In this document: one piece after another, positions 22,193-31,392 of the stretch
How positions within the stretch are numbered: position 1 is the first letter of the stretch
Layout: each line of letters starts with the position of its first letter
Notes under the pieces: model-generated
Told to the model about the DNA's origin: nothing
Seen by the model: the letters and a program-made list of their open reading frames with translations, nothing else
The model's database searches: none
NCBI GenBank assembly: GCA_963708165.1
Contig: OY970187.1
Location: forward strand, 1,302,001-1,366,000
DNA length: 64,000 bases
Direction of reading: 5' to 3'
Source of the DNA: Rubricoccus sp963708165
Lineage (GTDB): Bacteria > Bacteroidota > Rhodothermia > Rhodothermales > Rubricoccaceae
Made by a program: the position numbers and the translations under genes

Positions 22193-23743
22193 CTACGAGC
22201 CGCTGCGCTCCATCGCTAGGCGGATGGCAGCCTCGGCGTTGACAATGCCGCCCGTTGCGGAAAGCGTGCCGAACGACACAGCTTCTCCGTCACCGGGGCG
22301 TGGCGTCATCGTGTCGGCCATGGGCGTGGCAGAGTCCAGCAGGATCTGGCGCACTTCCTCGGCTGTGAAGTCCGGGAAGTAGGCCATCACGAGCGCGGCC
22401 ACACCGGCCACGACGGGCGCGGCAAAGCTGGTGCCGTTGGCGACCTGTGTCTCGCCGCCAGGGGCGAGCGACTTGACCGCCGCGCCGGGAGCGAACAGGT
22501 CCACCTCCTCCTGAGCGTAGTTGGAAAAGCCAGCCGCGAGCGCCGCCATGTCGCTCGACGACGCGCCGATCTCCATCCACGTCGAGACCATGTCGCCGTT
22601 GATCGTGCGGTCGGTCGGGTAGTTCATGCCGTCGGCCAGGTTCTTGCCATCGTTGCCCGCTGCGTGCACGAGCAAAACGCCTCTGGCGGCGGCATACTGC
22701 GCGGCCTCGTCGACGACGCTCTTGCCAGGGCTGTACGCCTTGCCGAAGCTCATGTTGATGATGCGCGCGCCGTTGTCCACCGCGTAGCGGATCGCGTTGG
22801 CGATGTCCTTGTCGTACTCGTCGCCGTCGGGCACGGCGCGAACGGCCATGATGCGCACCGGCCCGCCAGAGGCCATGTTGGGCGCGATGCCGTCGATGCC
22901 AAAGTCATTACCTCGGACCGCGGCCACAAGTCCGGCGACGCCGGTTCCGTGGCTCGGGTCGGGGCCGCTGGCGTCGGCGTTACCGTAGTAACGCTCGGTC
23001 ATGTTCATCGGGTCATCGCCGACGATGCCGCGCGGGTCGAAGTCCGGGTTGAGGTTGTAGTCCAGCTGGCCGCGGAGGTACGTCACATAGCCGTCGAGAT
23101 CGACAAAGCTGGCACCCTGCTGGGCGAGAAACGATAGCATCCGCTTGGCCTGGTCGGCTTCGATGTCGCCTGCCACGTCGAGCACGGTCACGTCGTCGCG
23201 GTCGTAGGTGTCCGGGAAGCGGGCTGCAAGCAGCGAGTCGGCGCCGCGCATCTGCGCGTGGACCGGGAAGAGGTTGGCGGCCTGGGCGTTGATCTCCCCC
23301 AGCTTCTCCTCCAGCGCCGTCTCGTACTCCGCGCACTCGGGGTCGGCGACGGCCGCCGCGCGGCACGCCGCGACGAGCCGCGCGATCTCCAGGCGCTCCG
23401 CCCCGACGTTCTCGCCAGAAGCCCCGCCGAGAAAGCTCCACCCGTGGATGTCGTCGGCGTAGCCGTTGCCGTCGTCGTCCTCGCCGTTGCCCGCGATCTC
23501 CGCTTCGTTGACCCACATGATGGGCGCGAGGTCCGGGTGCGCGCTGTCCACGCCAGAGTCGATGATGGCGACGACGACCTCTTGCGGCGTCTTGCCCGCC
23601 AGGAGTTCGTAGGCGGCGTCGAGCGCGATGCCGGGCGTGCCGCTGGCGGGATCGGCGAGGTGCCAATCCTCGGCGGGCGCGGCGGGTTGGGCCGCCAGAG
23701 GCAGCGCGAGAAAAGCGAGGGCGAAAGCGAGCGTGAAGCGCAT
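22193..23743 (-). CDS. secreted subtilisin-like serine protease (S8 family)
   Basis: 516 residues from ATG at 23741-23743, which is directly followed by a signal peptide (FALAFLALPLAAQ). The catalytic triad is visible as VVAIIDSGVD (Asp), PSHGTGVAG (His) and ANGTSFAAPVVAG (Ser), with the oxyanion Asn in HAAGNDG. An insertion of about 130 residues between Asp and His motifs contains EDDDGNGYADD, a likely calcium loop as in other Bacteroidota subtilases. No T9SS sorting domain is present at the C-terminus. Confidence 0.92.
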   Translation of the reverse strand: MRFTLAFALAFLALPLAAQPAAPAEDWHLADPASGTPGIALDAAYELLAGKTPQEVVVAIIDSGVDSAHPDLAPIMWVNEAEIAGNGEDDDGNGYADDIHGWSFLGGASGENVGAERLEIARLVAACRAAAVADPECAEYETALEEKLGEINAQAANLFPVHAQMRGADSLLAARFPDTYDRDDVTVLDVAGDIEADQAKRMLSFLAQQGASFVDLDGYVTYLRGQLDYNLNPDFDPRGIVGDDPMNMTERYYGNADASGPDPSHGTGVAGLVAAVRGNDFGIDGIAPNMASGGPVRIMAVRAVPDGDEYDKDIANAIRYAVDNGARIINMSFGKAYSPGKSVVDEAAQYAAARGVLLVHAAGNDGKNLADGMNYPTDRTINGDMVSTWMEIGASSSDMAALAAGFSNYAQEEVDLFAPGAAVKSLAPGGETQVANGTSFAAPVVAGVAALVMAYFPDFTAEEVRQILLDSATPMADTMTPRPGDGEAVSFGTLSATGGIVNAEAAIRLAMERSGS

Positions 23744-24231
23744 CGGTGCGGGAGTGGTGTAGTCCTCGAACGCATCGCGGCGCCTCGGACGTGTGTGGGA
23801 TTGCTGCGAAGCCTCTGGCGCTTGGCGCGGTTCCGTGAGCGGGCTCCGGGCTCCGGGCTCCGGGCAGCTGCCTCCCCTCGCCTCTGGCGCCAGAGGTTGA
23901 CTCGCAGACTCCCACCTTGTCATCCCGAGCGCAGACGAGGGATCCACTCGCCGGATGCTCGCACGCTGAACAGGCCTCTGGCGTTCGCTGAGAGTAGATC
24001 CCTCGTCGCGTCGCTCTGTCGGGATGACAAGGTGGGAGCTTGGCGCCAGAGGCACCGCGCCAGAGGCACCGCGCCAGAGGCACCGGCCCCCGGGCACCAC
24101 CGCGCCTCTGGCGGCGTTGACGCCGCACCCCGATCTTCCAGCCTCCGCCAGAGGCCCGACAGCCTGCAGCCTCTGGCGACACTCAGCCCCGATACGCGCC
24201 CGACCTCGGTACTCCCTCTCCCCTTACCGAT
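23744..24231. repeat. repeat-rich divergent intergenic region
   Basis: 488 bases without a gene between the divergent subtilase and porX. They hold a heptamer array (23841-23864) with tail CAGCTGCC, a motif palindrome (23880-23897, one base off), a long REP-type inverted repeat (23911-24037) and a dense run of motif copies at 24048-24180. Both genes' promoters must lie here but none is clear. Confidence 0.75.
23911..24037. repeat. REP-like imperfect inverted repeat
   Basis: Arms 23911-23945 and 23996-24037 share CCCACCTTGTCATCCCGA and GAGGGATC in inverted order. The GTCATCCCGAGCGCAG...GAGGGATC wording is a dispersed palindromic repeat type seen in many bacterial genomes. Confidence 0.65.
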
Positions 24232-25821
24232 ATGCCGCGCATTCTCTGGGCCGACGACGAGATCGACCTCCTCAAGCCGCACGTTCTGTTCCTCGAAGCC
24301 AAAGGCTACACCGTCGAAACGGTGACCAACGGCGCCGACGCCGTGGACCGCGTCGCCAACGCCCGCTTCGACGTCGTCTTTCTGGACGAGCAGATGCCGG
24401 GCCTGGGCGGGCTGGACGCGCTGGAGCAAATCAAAGAGCGACGGCCCGAGGTGCCCGTCGTGATGATTACCAAGAGCGAGGAGGAGCACCTGATGGAAGA
24501 TGCCATCGGGCGCAAGATCGCGGACTACTTGATTAAGCCCGTCCACCCGAAGCAACTCTTGCTCACGTGCAAGCGGCTCTTGGACGGCGACCGCATCCGC
24601 GGCGAGCAGGTGCAGCAGGACTACCTGCAAACCTTCGGGCAGATCTCCGCGCGCCTGGGCGGGCCTCTGGCGGCGGACGAGTGGATCGACGTGTACCGCC
24701 AGCTCGTGCGCTTCGACCTGGAACTGCAGGGCGGCGACGAGAGCGTGCGCCAGATCCTGGACGACCAGTACAAGGGCGCCAACGAGGCGTTCTCGCGCTT
24801 TATCGAGCGCGAGTATCCGGACTGGATCGCAGCCTCCGCCAGAGGCGAAAAGCCGGGCGACGAGCGCCCCATGATGAGCCACGACATCATCGGCCAGAGC
24901 GTGATGCCGCTGCTGGGAGACGTGGGAGGCACACCCGAGCGGCCCGTCATTTTCTTCCTCATCGATTGCCTGCGATACGACCAGTGGCTCCTTTTCGAGC
25001 GCACGCTGCAGCAGCACTACGAGGTGGAGACGGACTGGCACTACTCCATCCTGCCGACCGCCACGCCGTACTCGCGCAACGCCATCTTTGGCGGCTTGCT
25101 GCCGGTTGACCTCGCCAAGCGCTTCCCGGACCGCTTTACGGCCGATGTGCGCGACGACGACGAGCCCAGCCTGAACGCGCACGAAGACGCGTTCCTCCGC
25201 GACTTGCTCGACCGGCGCCACCGCAAGGACATCCGGATGCGCTACGAGAAGATCAGCAACCAGGCCGATGGCGCCACCTTCGCAGACCGCGTGACGGATT
25301 TGCTCCAAGTGGATCTCTCGGCCGTCGTCGTCAACTTCGTGGACATCCTCGCGCACTCGCGCTCGGACTCGCGCATCCTCCGCGAGATCGCGCCCGACGT
25401 GCCCGCTTACCGCGGCCTCAGCACGACGTGGTTCGAGCACTCGTGGCTGGCGGATGCGTTCAAGCAGCTCTCTGAGCACGACTGCACCATCGTCATCACG
25501 AGCGACCACGGCGCGGTCCGCTCGCTCAACGCGACCAAGGTCATCGGCGACCGCGAGACGAGCACGAGCCTGCGATACAAGCACGGCCGCAATCTCAAGG
25601 TGGAATCCCGCGAGGCCATCTTCGTCAAAGAGCCCGAGACCTACGGCCTGCCGCGCACGGGCATCAACGAGAACTACGTCTTCGCAACCGAGGACCACTA
25701 CTTCGTCTACCCGACGAATTACAACAAATACCAGGAGCGCTACCGCGACTCGTTTTTGCACGGCGGCGTAAGCCTGGAGGAGATCCTGCTGCCCGTCGCC
25801 ACGCTGCGGCCGAAGCGCTAA
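24232..25821 (+). CDS. porX: PorX-type response regulator with PglZ phosphatase domain
   Basis: 529 residues. An N-terminal receiver (about 1-120) has ADDE, phospho-acceptor Asp in VVFLDEQMPG and the Lys in YLIKPV. A helical linker follows, then an alkaline-phosphatase-fold PglZ domain with FFLIDCLRYDQW, TATPYSRNAIFGG, FVDILAHSRSD, TSDHGA and KHGRNLKV. This is the architecture of PorX, which with the kinase PorY and a sigma factor controls type IX secretion in Bacteroidota, and whose PglZ domain hydrolyses oligonucleotides. PorY is not in the window. Confidence 0.92.
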   Translation: MPRILWADDEIDLLKPHVLFLEAKGYTVETVTNGADAVDRVANARFDVVFLDEQMPGLGGLDALEQIKERRPEVPVVMITKSEEEHLMEDAIGRKIADYLIKPVHPKQLLLTCKRLLDGDRIRGEQVQQDYLQTFGQISARLGGPLAADEWIDVYRQLVRFDLELQGGDESVRQILDDQYKGANEAFSRFIEREYPDWIAASARGEKPGDERPMMSHDIIGQSVMPLLGDVGGTPERPVIFFLIDCLRYDQWLLFERTLQQHYEVETDWHYSILPTATPYSRNAIFGGLLPVDLAKRFPDRFTADVRDDDEPSLNAHEDAFLRDLLDRRHRKDIRMRYEKISNQADGATFADRVTDLLQVDLSAVVVNFVDILAHSRSDSRILREIAPDVPAYRGLSTTWFEHSWLADAFKQLSEHDCTIVITSDHGAVRSLNATKVIGDRETSTSLRYKHGRNLKVESREAIFVKEPETYGLPRTGINENYVFATEDHYFVYPTNYNKYQERYRDSFLHGGVSLEEILLPVATLRPKR

Positions 25822-25958
25822 GCCTCTGGCGCGGGCAGGTTGTCGGTGCTCTGTTTGGGCCTAGCCTCTGGGGGGATCTGGCTGCGTGGCGTCGGTTCTC
25901 AGACGCTGGCGCCAGAGGCACCCGTGACCTCCGGGCGTTAGCCTGCGGCTCCAGCCGT

Positions 25959-27279
25959 ATGCCGATGCTCCGCCTCCTCGCCCTTCTCGCGCTCCTCCTC
26001 GCCTCTGGCGCGAGCGCGCAAACCGATTCCACCGCCGCGCCAGAGGCCGATAGCGTTCGCGCGAGCCGAGGCCTGTTCTGGCTGCCCGCACCGCCCCAGC
26101 CCTCGGCCGATCTCGCGCCGCGCATCGCCCTCACGTTGGATCCCAGCTTGAGCGCCGAGGCCGGAGCCGACGCGTTCGTCGCAGCGCACCGCGGGCTGAC
26201 CGAACTCGAGGATCGCTACCTGCCCGCCCGCCTCTGGCGCGAGCGCGGCGTGCTCCGCAAAACAGGTGGGATCGTCTATCGCCTCGCGCGTCTGGCACTT
26301 GTCGACGAGCCTCTGGCGCACGTCGCCCATGTGGCGCAGCACGAGGTCTTCGGCCACGGCGCGCGCATCCGCGAGTTCGGGTTCGAGCAGGTGGAGTACT
26401 CCATCGACGCGCCGGCCCCCTATGGTCTGGGTGGTGGGTTCGCCCGGTTTGAAGTCACCGAGGACGCAACGTTCGATCAGCGACAGGTATTGAGCCTAAA
26501 CGGGTCGCACAGTACGGGACTCGTGGCGGACCGCGTGCGCGAGGACGCCTTCCGCCGCGGGCGGATGCGCCAAGCCGAGGCGCTCGCCTACTTGCACGGC
26601 GCCCTGGACGTCGCCAACTACGTCGCGAACACACGCTCAGGCGAGGGAGGCGGCAACGACGTGGAGGCGTGGCGCTTCTTCCTCAACGAACGCGCCGAGC
26701 GGGACGACCGCGAACGCCTGAGCCTGGGCGCGGCGCAGCGCACGACAAGCGTTCTTCTCCTGGACCCCGTGCTCTACGCCAGCCTCGCTACAGTCACGTG
26801 GTCCTATCTCGCCAAAGGTGACGCCAGCGGCCCGCTGCCCATCGTGTCGGTCCGCGGCGCGCGCGTGATGCCGTCGGTCCGCATGGGCTGGAGCCCGCAT
26901 GGCACGCACGCCGAAGCGGTACTCCTCGGCTCCGCCAGAGGCCGCTTCGCCCGCGTCTCCGCGCGTCACACCGTGGGCGGGCCGTACGCGGCGTGGCAGA
27001 CTCGGCGCCGAACTCACTCCGGTCCTCACGCGCGGGCCTCTGGCGCTGGGCCTCCGCGCCGACGTGTGGCGCGCGCCCGACCTCGCGCTCGGCCCCAACG
27101 ACCCCAACACGTTCTCAATGGACTGGGGCGGCGCCCTCAGCGCGCGCGCCGACGTAGACCTCTGGCGCGGGCGCGGAGGCCTGCGTGCCGAGATCGGCGC
27201 CAAGACCGAAGGGCTGGTGCGCGGCGAGGAGATCGGTGCGGGTCCCATCGTGCGGCTGGGCGTATTTCTGCGCGAGTAG
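25959..27279 (+). CDS. exported protein of unknown function with HEVFGHG motif, one frame break
   Basis: About 439 residues with a clear signal peptide (RLLALLALLLASGASAQ). The middle contains HVAQHEVFGHGARIREFGFE, a His/Glu cluster that may bind metal but is not a canonical HExxH. The C-terminal third has beta-strand-like segments (GPLALGLRADVWRAP, GAKTEGLVRGEEIGAGPIVRLGVFLRE), so an outer-membrane or periplasmic barrel is possible. The last part lies in another frame and the switch falls near 26990-27003. I do not recognise the family. Confidence 0.6.
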
Positions 27280-27346
27280 ACGCGGGCGCCAGAGGCGTGG
27301 TCTGCGCCAAGGGCCTGCGCGACAGGCCTGCGCCGTACACTCCGGC

Positions 27347-28250
27347 ATGGACGGTCTTCCTTCTTCGTACCTCGCCGCCACCATCACGCGCCGCGAGGAC
27401 CACACCGACGATCTCGCCACGTTCTGGCTGGCTCCCGAGCGCCCCGTCGTCTTCCAGCCCGGCCAGTACGTGACGCTCGCGTTGCCCGGCGCCAGCGGCC
27501 AATGGGTGAAACGCCCGTACTCGGTTCTGAGTGCGCCGCACGAGCCCGAGATCGAACTCTTCGTCGAGCGCGTGGACGGCGGCGAGTTGACGCCGAGCCT
27601 GTTCGACCTCAGCGTGGGTGACGCCCTCGGCGTTCGTGGCCGCGCTGCGGGCGCCTTCGCGACGGGACGCCGACTGCACGTACCACGTCATGGCCTGCAC
27701 GGTCACCGGCATCGCGCCCTTTCTCTCCATGCTGCGCTACGCCGCCCTGGCCTCTGGCGCCAGAGGCCGCTTCCTCGTCCTCTACGGCGCGAGCGCACTC
27801 GCCGACCTCGGCCCGTACGCAGCCGAACTCCAGGCCTTCGCCAGAGGCGAGCACATATACGCGGCAGTCACGGTCAGCCGACCGTGGGACGCGCCCGGCT
27901 GGACCGGCGAGACGGGACGCGTGGAAGACGTGCTCCGCAAGCACCTCGACGCGCTGGGCTGGCCTCTGGCGCAGACCGCAGGCTACGCCTGCGGCAACCC
28001 CAACATGGTCAAAAACGTCGGCGGCCTCTTGCGCCGGGCTGGCCTGGATCCCGCGCACCTCCACGAAGAAGCCTATTTCCCCGACGCAGGCGAGACGGCC
28101 CCGGCCGACGCTCCCCCCGCTGCGGCACCGGCGCGCCGCCAGGGTCCGCCCGTCGGCCCGCCCGGAGGCCTCGTGCTGAAAACCGCGCCGCGCCCGCCAG
28201 AGGCGGACGGAGGGTCTGACACGCCGCGGCCTCTGGCGCCAGAGGCTTGA
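27347..28250 (+). CDS. ferredoxin--NADP reductase-like flavoprotein, one frame break
   Basis: About 300 residues. The FAD-binding barrel includes QPGQYVTLALPG and VKRPYSVLSAP. The NAD(P)-binding half, in a different frame, includes VTGIAPFLSMLRYAA, LYGASALADL and YACGNPNMVKNV. The switch falls near 27655-27690, where CTYHVMACTVTGIAP should join the upstream GRAAGAF. Homologues pass electrons between NADPH and ferredoxin/flavodoxin. The C-terminal tail is Pro/Ala-rich and ends in PLAPEA, encoded by a motif palindrome (28229-28246). Confidence 0.75.
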
Positions 28251-28378
28251 GCCGCGCGGCCTCACGCACGGCGTACGCTCCCGTCATTTGGCCTCTGGCG
28301 CAACGATCCGGCGCGTGAAGGGGTAGAGCGGAGAGACCGTCCTTTCCTGTATCCTCTAGCAGACCCTCAGCTCCCCGC

Positions 28379-28996
28379 GTGGACGACCAACACCATTGCC
28401 CGACGTGCGGCGCCCCGCTGCGCATCAAAAACCGCTTCGTGAAAGCGGTCACCTGCGAGTTCTGCCAGAACGTGGCCCTTTTCGACGGCGTCCGCCTGGA
28501 CCCGACCGGCCGCACGGCTTCCCTCGCTCAGCTCAAGAGCCCCCTCTATCTCGACGCCACCGGGCGCATCGGCGGCCTGTCCTTCCGCGTGCTCGGTCGG
28601 CTCGTCTACGAGTACGACGGCGGCACGTGGCAGGAGTGGTTCATCGACATCGGCGACGACAGGCGCGCGTGGCTCGTCGAGGACGAGGGCGCGTTCTCGC
28701 TGCTACAGACGCGCAGCCTGTCCCAGGCGCCTCCGTTCGCGGGCATCCGCCCCACGGACGTGTTGTCGCTTGCGGGCATGGACGTGCGCGTCGACGAAAT
28801 CGGCAGGGCGACGATCGTGAGCGCCGAGGGTCAACTGGGCACGCTGATCCTCCCGGGCGAGACCATTGCCTATGTCGACGGCGCCTCTGGCGACGAGGAA
28901 GTGAGCTTGGAATACGGCGAGCGCGAAGTCAAGCTGTTCGTCGGCCGCCCCCTCAAGCGCGACGCTCTCACCGTAGACCCCGACCCTTTTAGCTGA
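28379..28996 (+). CDS. DUF4178 protein with zinc ribbon (operon gene 1)
   Basis: 205 residues from a GTG start. A zinc ribbon has CPTC at residues 7-10 and CEFC at 26-29. A DUF4178 beta-domain follows (LGRLVYEYDGGTWQEWFIDI, RRAWLVEDEGAF). DUF4178 genes frequently sit beside DUF350, polyamine-synthesis and SPFH genes, as here. No transmembrane segment is visible, so this is probably a cytoplasmic partner. The next gene starts 2 nt after its stop. Function unknown. Confidence 0.75.
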   Translation: MDDQHHCPTCGAPLRIKNRFVKAVTCEFCQNVALFDGVRLDPTGRTASLAQLKSPLYLDATGRIGGLSFRVLGRLVYEYDGGTWQEWFIDIGDDRRAWLVEDEGAFSLLQTRSLSQAPPFAGIRPTDVLSLAGMDVRVDEIGRATIVSAEGQLGTLILPGETIAYVDGASGDEEVSLEYGEREVKLFVGRPLKRDALTVDPDPFS

Positions 28997-28998
28997 CC

Positions 28999-29226
28999 AT
29001 GGGACGCATCCTCCTTCTCGTATTTCTGGGCGGCCTCGGGTTCTGGGCCATGCAATCGGCCGCCAGAGGCCCGAGCGCGGTTCAATTCTCAGACTCGCGC
29101 ACCGTCGGGGAAAGGCCTACTCGCGCCTACTATGTGCCCATCTACGTGCCGCCGCCACGCTCCAACCGCACCGGCAGCACTCGTGGGCCGCGCGTGGGCG
29201 GCGGCGGCCCCAGCTTCGGCAAATAA
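28999..29226 (+). CDS. small single-helix membrane protein (operon gene 2)
   Basis: 75 residues: an N-terminal hydrophobic helix (ILLLVFLGGLGFWAM) and a Pro/Gly-rich tail ending GGGGPSFGK. The preceding stop lies 2 nt upstream and its own TAA overlaps the next ATG by one base, so it is clearly within the operon. I do not recognise the family. The tight packing makes the gene credible. Confidence 0.65.
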   Translation: MGRILLLVFLGGLGFWAMQSAARGPSAVQFSDSRTVGERPTRAYYVPIYVPPPRSNRTGSTRGPRVGGGGPSFGK

Positions 29227-30737
29227 TGGACCTCTCCCCCCTGGACCGCGCGCTGAGCGCCGCCCGCCGCGGGCACACCGTTGCCGCGCAAACGCTGCTA
29301 GACGACATCCTCGCGGCGGACCCCGCCAACGAAGAAGCCCTCCTCTGGCGCGCGCGCGTCACCGACGACAGCGCGGAGCGCGCGAGCTTTCTCCAGCGCG
29401 CGCTCGCCGTCAACCCGCAAAACCTGTGGGCCGCGCAGCAACTGGAGGCCTCTGGCGGAGCCACGTCGGCTGCAGCCTCTGGCGCCAGAGGCTCCGATGG
29501 TGGGCCCCAAACGCTGCAGTGCCCCAACTGCGCAGGCTCCGTCGAGGTGCACCCGGACCGGGGTAGCAAAGCCGCGATGTGCACCTACTGCGGCAGCGTG
29601 CTCGACCTGGGCACACGCGAGTTGGACATTATCGGGCAGATGAATCCCAAGGTGGGACCCAAGCACTCCATCAAGCCCGGTGACGAGGCCACGTTTTTCG
29701 GCGAGAACCACCTCGTCATCGGGTGGATGCGCTACAAAGGGTGGGACAGCGAGGAGTCCTGGCAGTGGGACGAGTGGCAGATGGTGAGCGACAGCGGCAC
29801 GCCGCGCTACCTCTCGCACTCGTCCGACGAAGGCTGGACGATCCAGACGCCCATCCGACCCACGCCCAACATTGGCAGGCTCATGGGCATGATGTGGATC
29901 GACGCGCCAGAGGGCAAGGCCACCGTTACAGAGCAGGGCCCGGCGAAGATTACGGCTATGCAGGGCGAGTTCACATTCCGCCCCAAGCTCGGCGCCACGC
30001 TCAAGGTGATCGAGGCGCAGAAAGACGACCAGCACTACAGCGCCGAACTCACCGCGGACGAGCTAGAAATCGTCGGCGGACCGCGCGTCTCGGAGCGCGA
30101 GCTGTGGACCGCATTTGGACGCCAGGACAAGCTGCGCGAGATGGACGAGCGCGCCGTGCGCACCCGCAAGAGGCGCAAAGCGCTTCGCGCCTCGGCGCTG
30201 ATCTGCTTCGCCGCGGCGGCCGTCTACTTCATGGGCATCGGCTGGGCCTCCGCCAAAGACGGCTCTGTCGTCTCCAGCAGCACCACGGAGTTTGTCACGG
30301 ACCTCGCGGCCGTTCCCGCGCTGCCGCCGCGCGACAACTACACCGCCGAGCGCCGAGACTCGCTCTCGGTCGGCACCGTCGAGGTCAGCGCACCGCGCGA
30401 GGTCCACGAGGTGACGGTCGCGACGCCCCACAGCGGCTCGTACCCCTACCCCTCTGGCGATGTCTACGTCGAAGAACCCGACGGCGACGTTCTCATCCTG
30501 GGGCCGCTGACCAACCGGAGCGGCAGCTACGAAATGAGGCAGGCCTTCCGGCCCAGCATCGCGGGCACGCACACCTTTATCGCGTTCCTGGACGAGAACA
30601 GCCCGGACCAGCTGACCTTCACCACAACCGTCCGCACCGGCATGTGGGACGCGGGCCCCTTCGCCGTGGCCTGTGGCCTCGCGGTACTCCTCGGCTTTGT
30701 GCTCCTCCTCGGCGGCGGCTTCGGCCGCATCGACTAG
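29226..30737 (+). CDS. large DUF4178 membrane protein with zinc ribbon (operon gene 3)
   Basis: 503 residues. An N-terminal TPR-like helical pair (about 1-75) precedes an Ala/Gly linker made partly by a motif palindrome (29475-29492). A zinc ribbon (CPNC...CTYC) and a DUF4178 domain (GWDSEESWQWDEWQMV, GRLMGMMWIDAPEG) follow. A transmembrane helix lies near residue 325 (SALICFAAAAVYFMGIG), then an external beta-domain and a last helix (ACGLAVLLGFVLLLGGGF). It probably links the inner-membrane complex to the cytoplasm. The stop is followed at once by a CGCCAGAGG-first palindrome. Confidence 0.75.
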   Translation: MDLSPLDRALSAARRGHTVAAQTLLDDILAADPANEEALLWRARVTDDSAERASFLQRALAVNPQNLWAAQQLEASGGATSAAASGARGSDGGPQTLQCPNCAGSVEVHPDRGSKAAMCTYCGSVLDLGTRELDIIGQMNPKVGPKHSIKPGDEATFFGENHLVIGWMRYKGWDSEESWQWDEWQMVSDSGTPRYLSHSSDEGWTIQTPIRPTPNIGRLMGMMWIDAPEGKATVTEQGPAKITAMQGEFTFRPKLGATLKVIEAQKDDQHYSAELTADELEIVGGPRVSERELWTAFGRQDKLREMDERAVRTRKRRKALRASALICFAAAAVYFMGIGWASAKDGSVVSSSTTEFVTDLAAVPALPPRDNYTAERRDSLSVGTVEVSAPREVHEVTVATPHSGSYPYPSGDVYVEEPDGDVLILGPLTNRSGSYEMRQAFRPSIAGTHTFIAFLDENSPDQLTFTTTVRTGMWDAGPFAVACGLAVLLGFVLLLGGGFGRID

Positions 30738-30755
30738 CGCCAGAGGCCTCTGGCG
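30738..30755. repeat. 18-bp palindrome (CGCCAGAGG-first) between operon genes
   Basis: CGCCAGAGGCCTCTGGCG starts at the first base after the TAG stop of the gene ending at 30737. It is followed by TCCCTTTCCC, a weak pyrimidine tract. Confidence 0.9.
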
Positions 30756-30782
30756 TCCCTTTCCCTCTCGACCCTACACCCC

Positions 30783-31085
30783 ATGCGCGCTTTCCTCTCC
30801 ACGCTCGCCCTCGCGCTCGCCGCCACGCCCGCTTTTGCGCAAGTCGCGCCGGTCGTCCAAGAGGTGCCCGGCAGCAGCCTCGATGTCACCGTCGTCATCT
30901 CGACGATCCTCTACGGCGCGATTGGCATTTTGCTGACGCTGGCAGGCTACTTCGTCTTCGACAAAGTGGTCGGCTTGGACCTCAAGCGCGAGCTGGTGGA
31001 GGACCAGAACACCGCCATCGGCATCATGCTGGCGGGCGTGTTTATCGGCTGCTCCATCGTCGTCGCGGCGGTGATGATCTCCTAG
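30783..31085 (+). CDS. DUF350 (YjfL-like) inner-membrane protein (operon gene 4)
   Basis: 100 residues: a signal-like N-terminus (LALALAATPAFAQ), then two transmembrane helices (TILYGAIGILLTLAGYFVFD and IGIMLAGVFIGCSIVVAAVMI) separated by the acidic LDLKRELVEDQN loop. This is the DUF350 pattern, and members occur with PspA-like, DUF4178 and polyamine genes. Function is unknown. A GCCTCTGGCGCCAGAGGC palindrome overlaps the last base of its stop codon. Confidence 0.82.
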   Translation: MRAFLSTLALALAATPAFAQVAPVVQEVPGSSLDVTVVISTILYGAIGILLTLAGYFVFDKVVGLDLKRELVEDQNTAIGIMLAGVFIGCSIVVAAVMIS

Positions 31086-31102
31086 CCTCTGGCGCCAGAG
31101 GC
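31085..31102. repeat. 18-bp palindrome overlapping a stop codon
   Basis: The G of the TAG stop of the DUF350 gene is the first base of GCCTCTGGCGCCAGAGGC. Confidence 0.9.
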
Positions 31103-31392
31103 GGGCTCCGACCCCTCCCTTGAGGCAGGTGGCGGCCCGTTCGGCTACGCTCAGGGCAGGCTCCGCCGACGGAGGGTGTCCTCGGTGGCGTGACTCTGCG
31201 TCCAACACCCCTACCCGCTTCGCGGGAGCCCCCTCACAGGGGCAGTTTCTCGCCTGCGGTTCTATCACCGTTCCTCGGCCTCTGGCGTCAGGAGCCGCTC
31301 AACATGTCTCGAACGATTTGAACCCGGAACTCAAAACCCGGAACCCGGAACCTGAACTCGCGCCCGCCTCTGGCGACGGCGCGCGCGTCGGC
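31103..31392. other. intergenic stretch with repeats inside the operon
   Basis: About 290 bases with no gene I can support. It includes a TTCGGCTACGCTCAGGGCAG phrase of REP type, a motif copy near 31282 and a heptamer array of the AACCCGG type (31321-31355). The true start of the downstream gene could lie here. Confidence 0.5.

Noticed and set aside
24048..24180. Possible CRISPR-like array in the motif run upstream of porX
   Set aside because: The repeated unit is the 9-bp genome-wide motif with irregular 3-20 base spacing; no 25-40 bp repeats, spacers or cas genes.
23920..25761. 613-codon minus-strand frame opposite porX
   Set aside because: PorX on the plus strand has complete receiver and PglZ motifs, so the opposite frame is an artefact.
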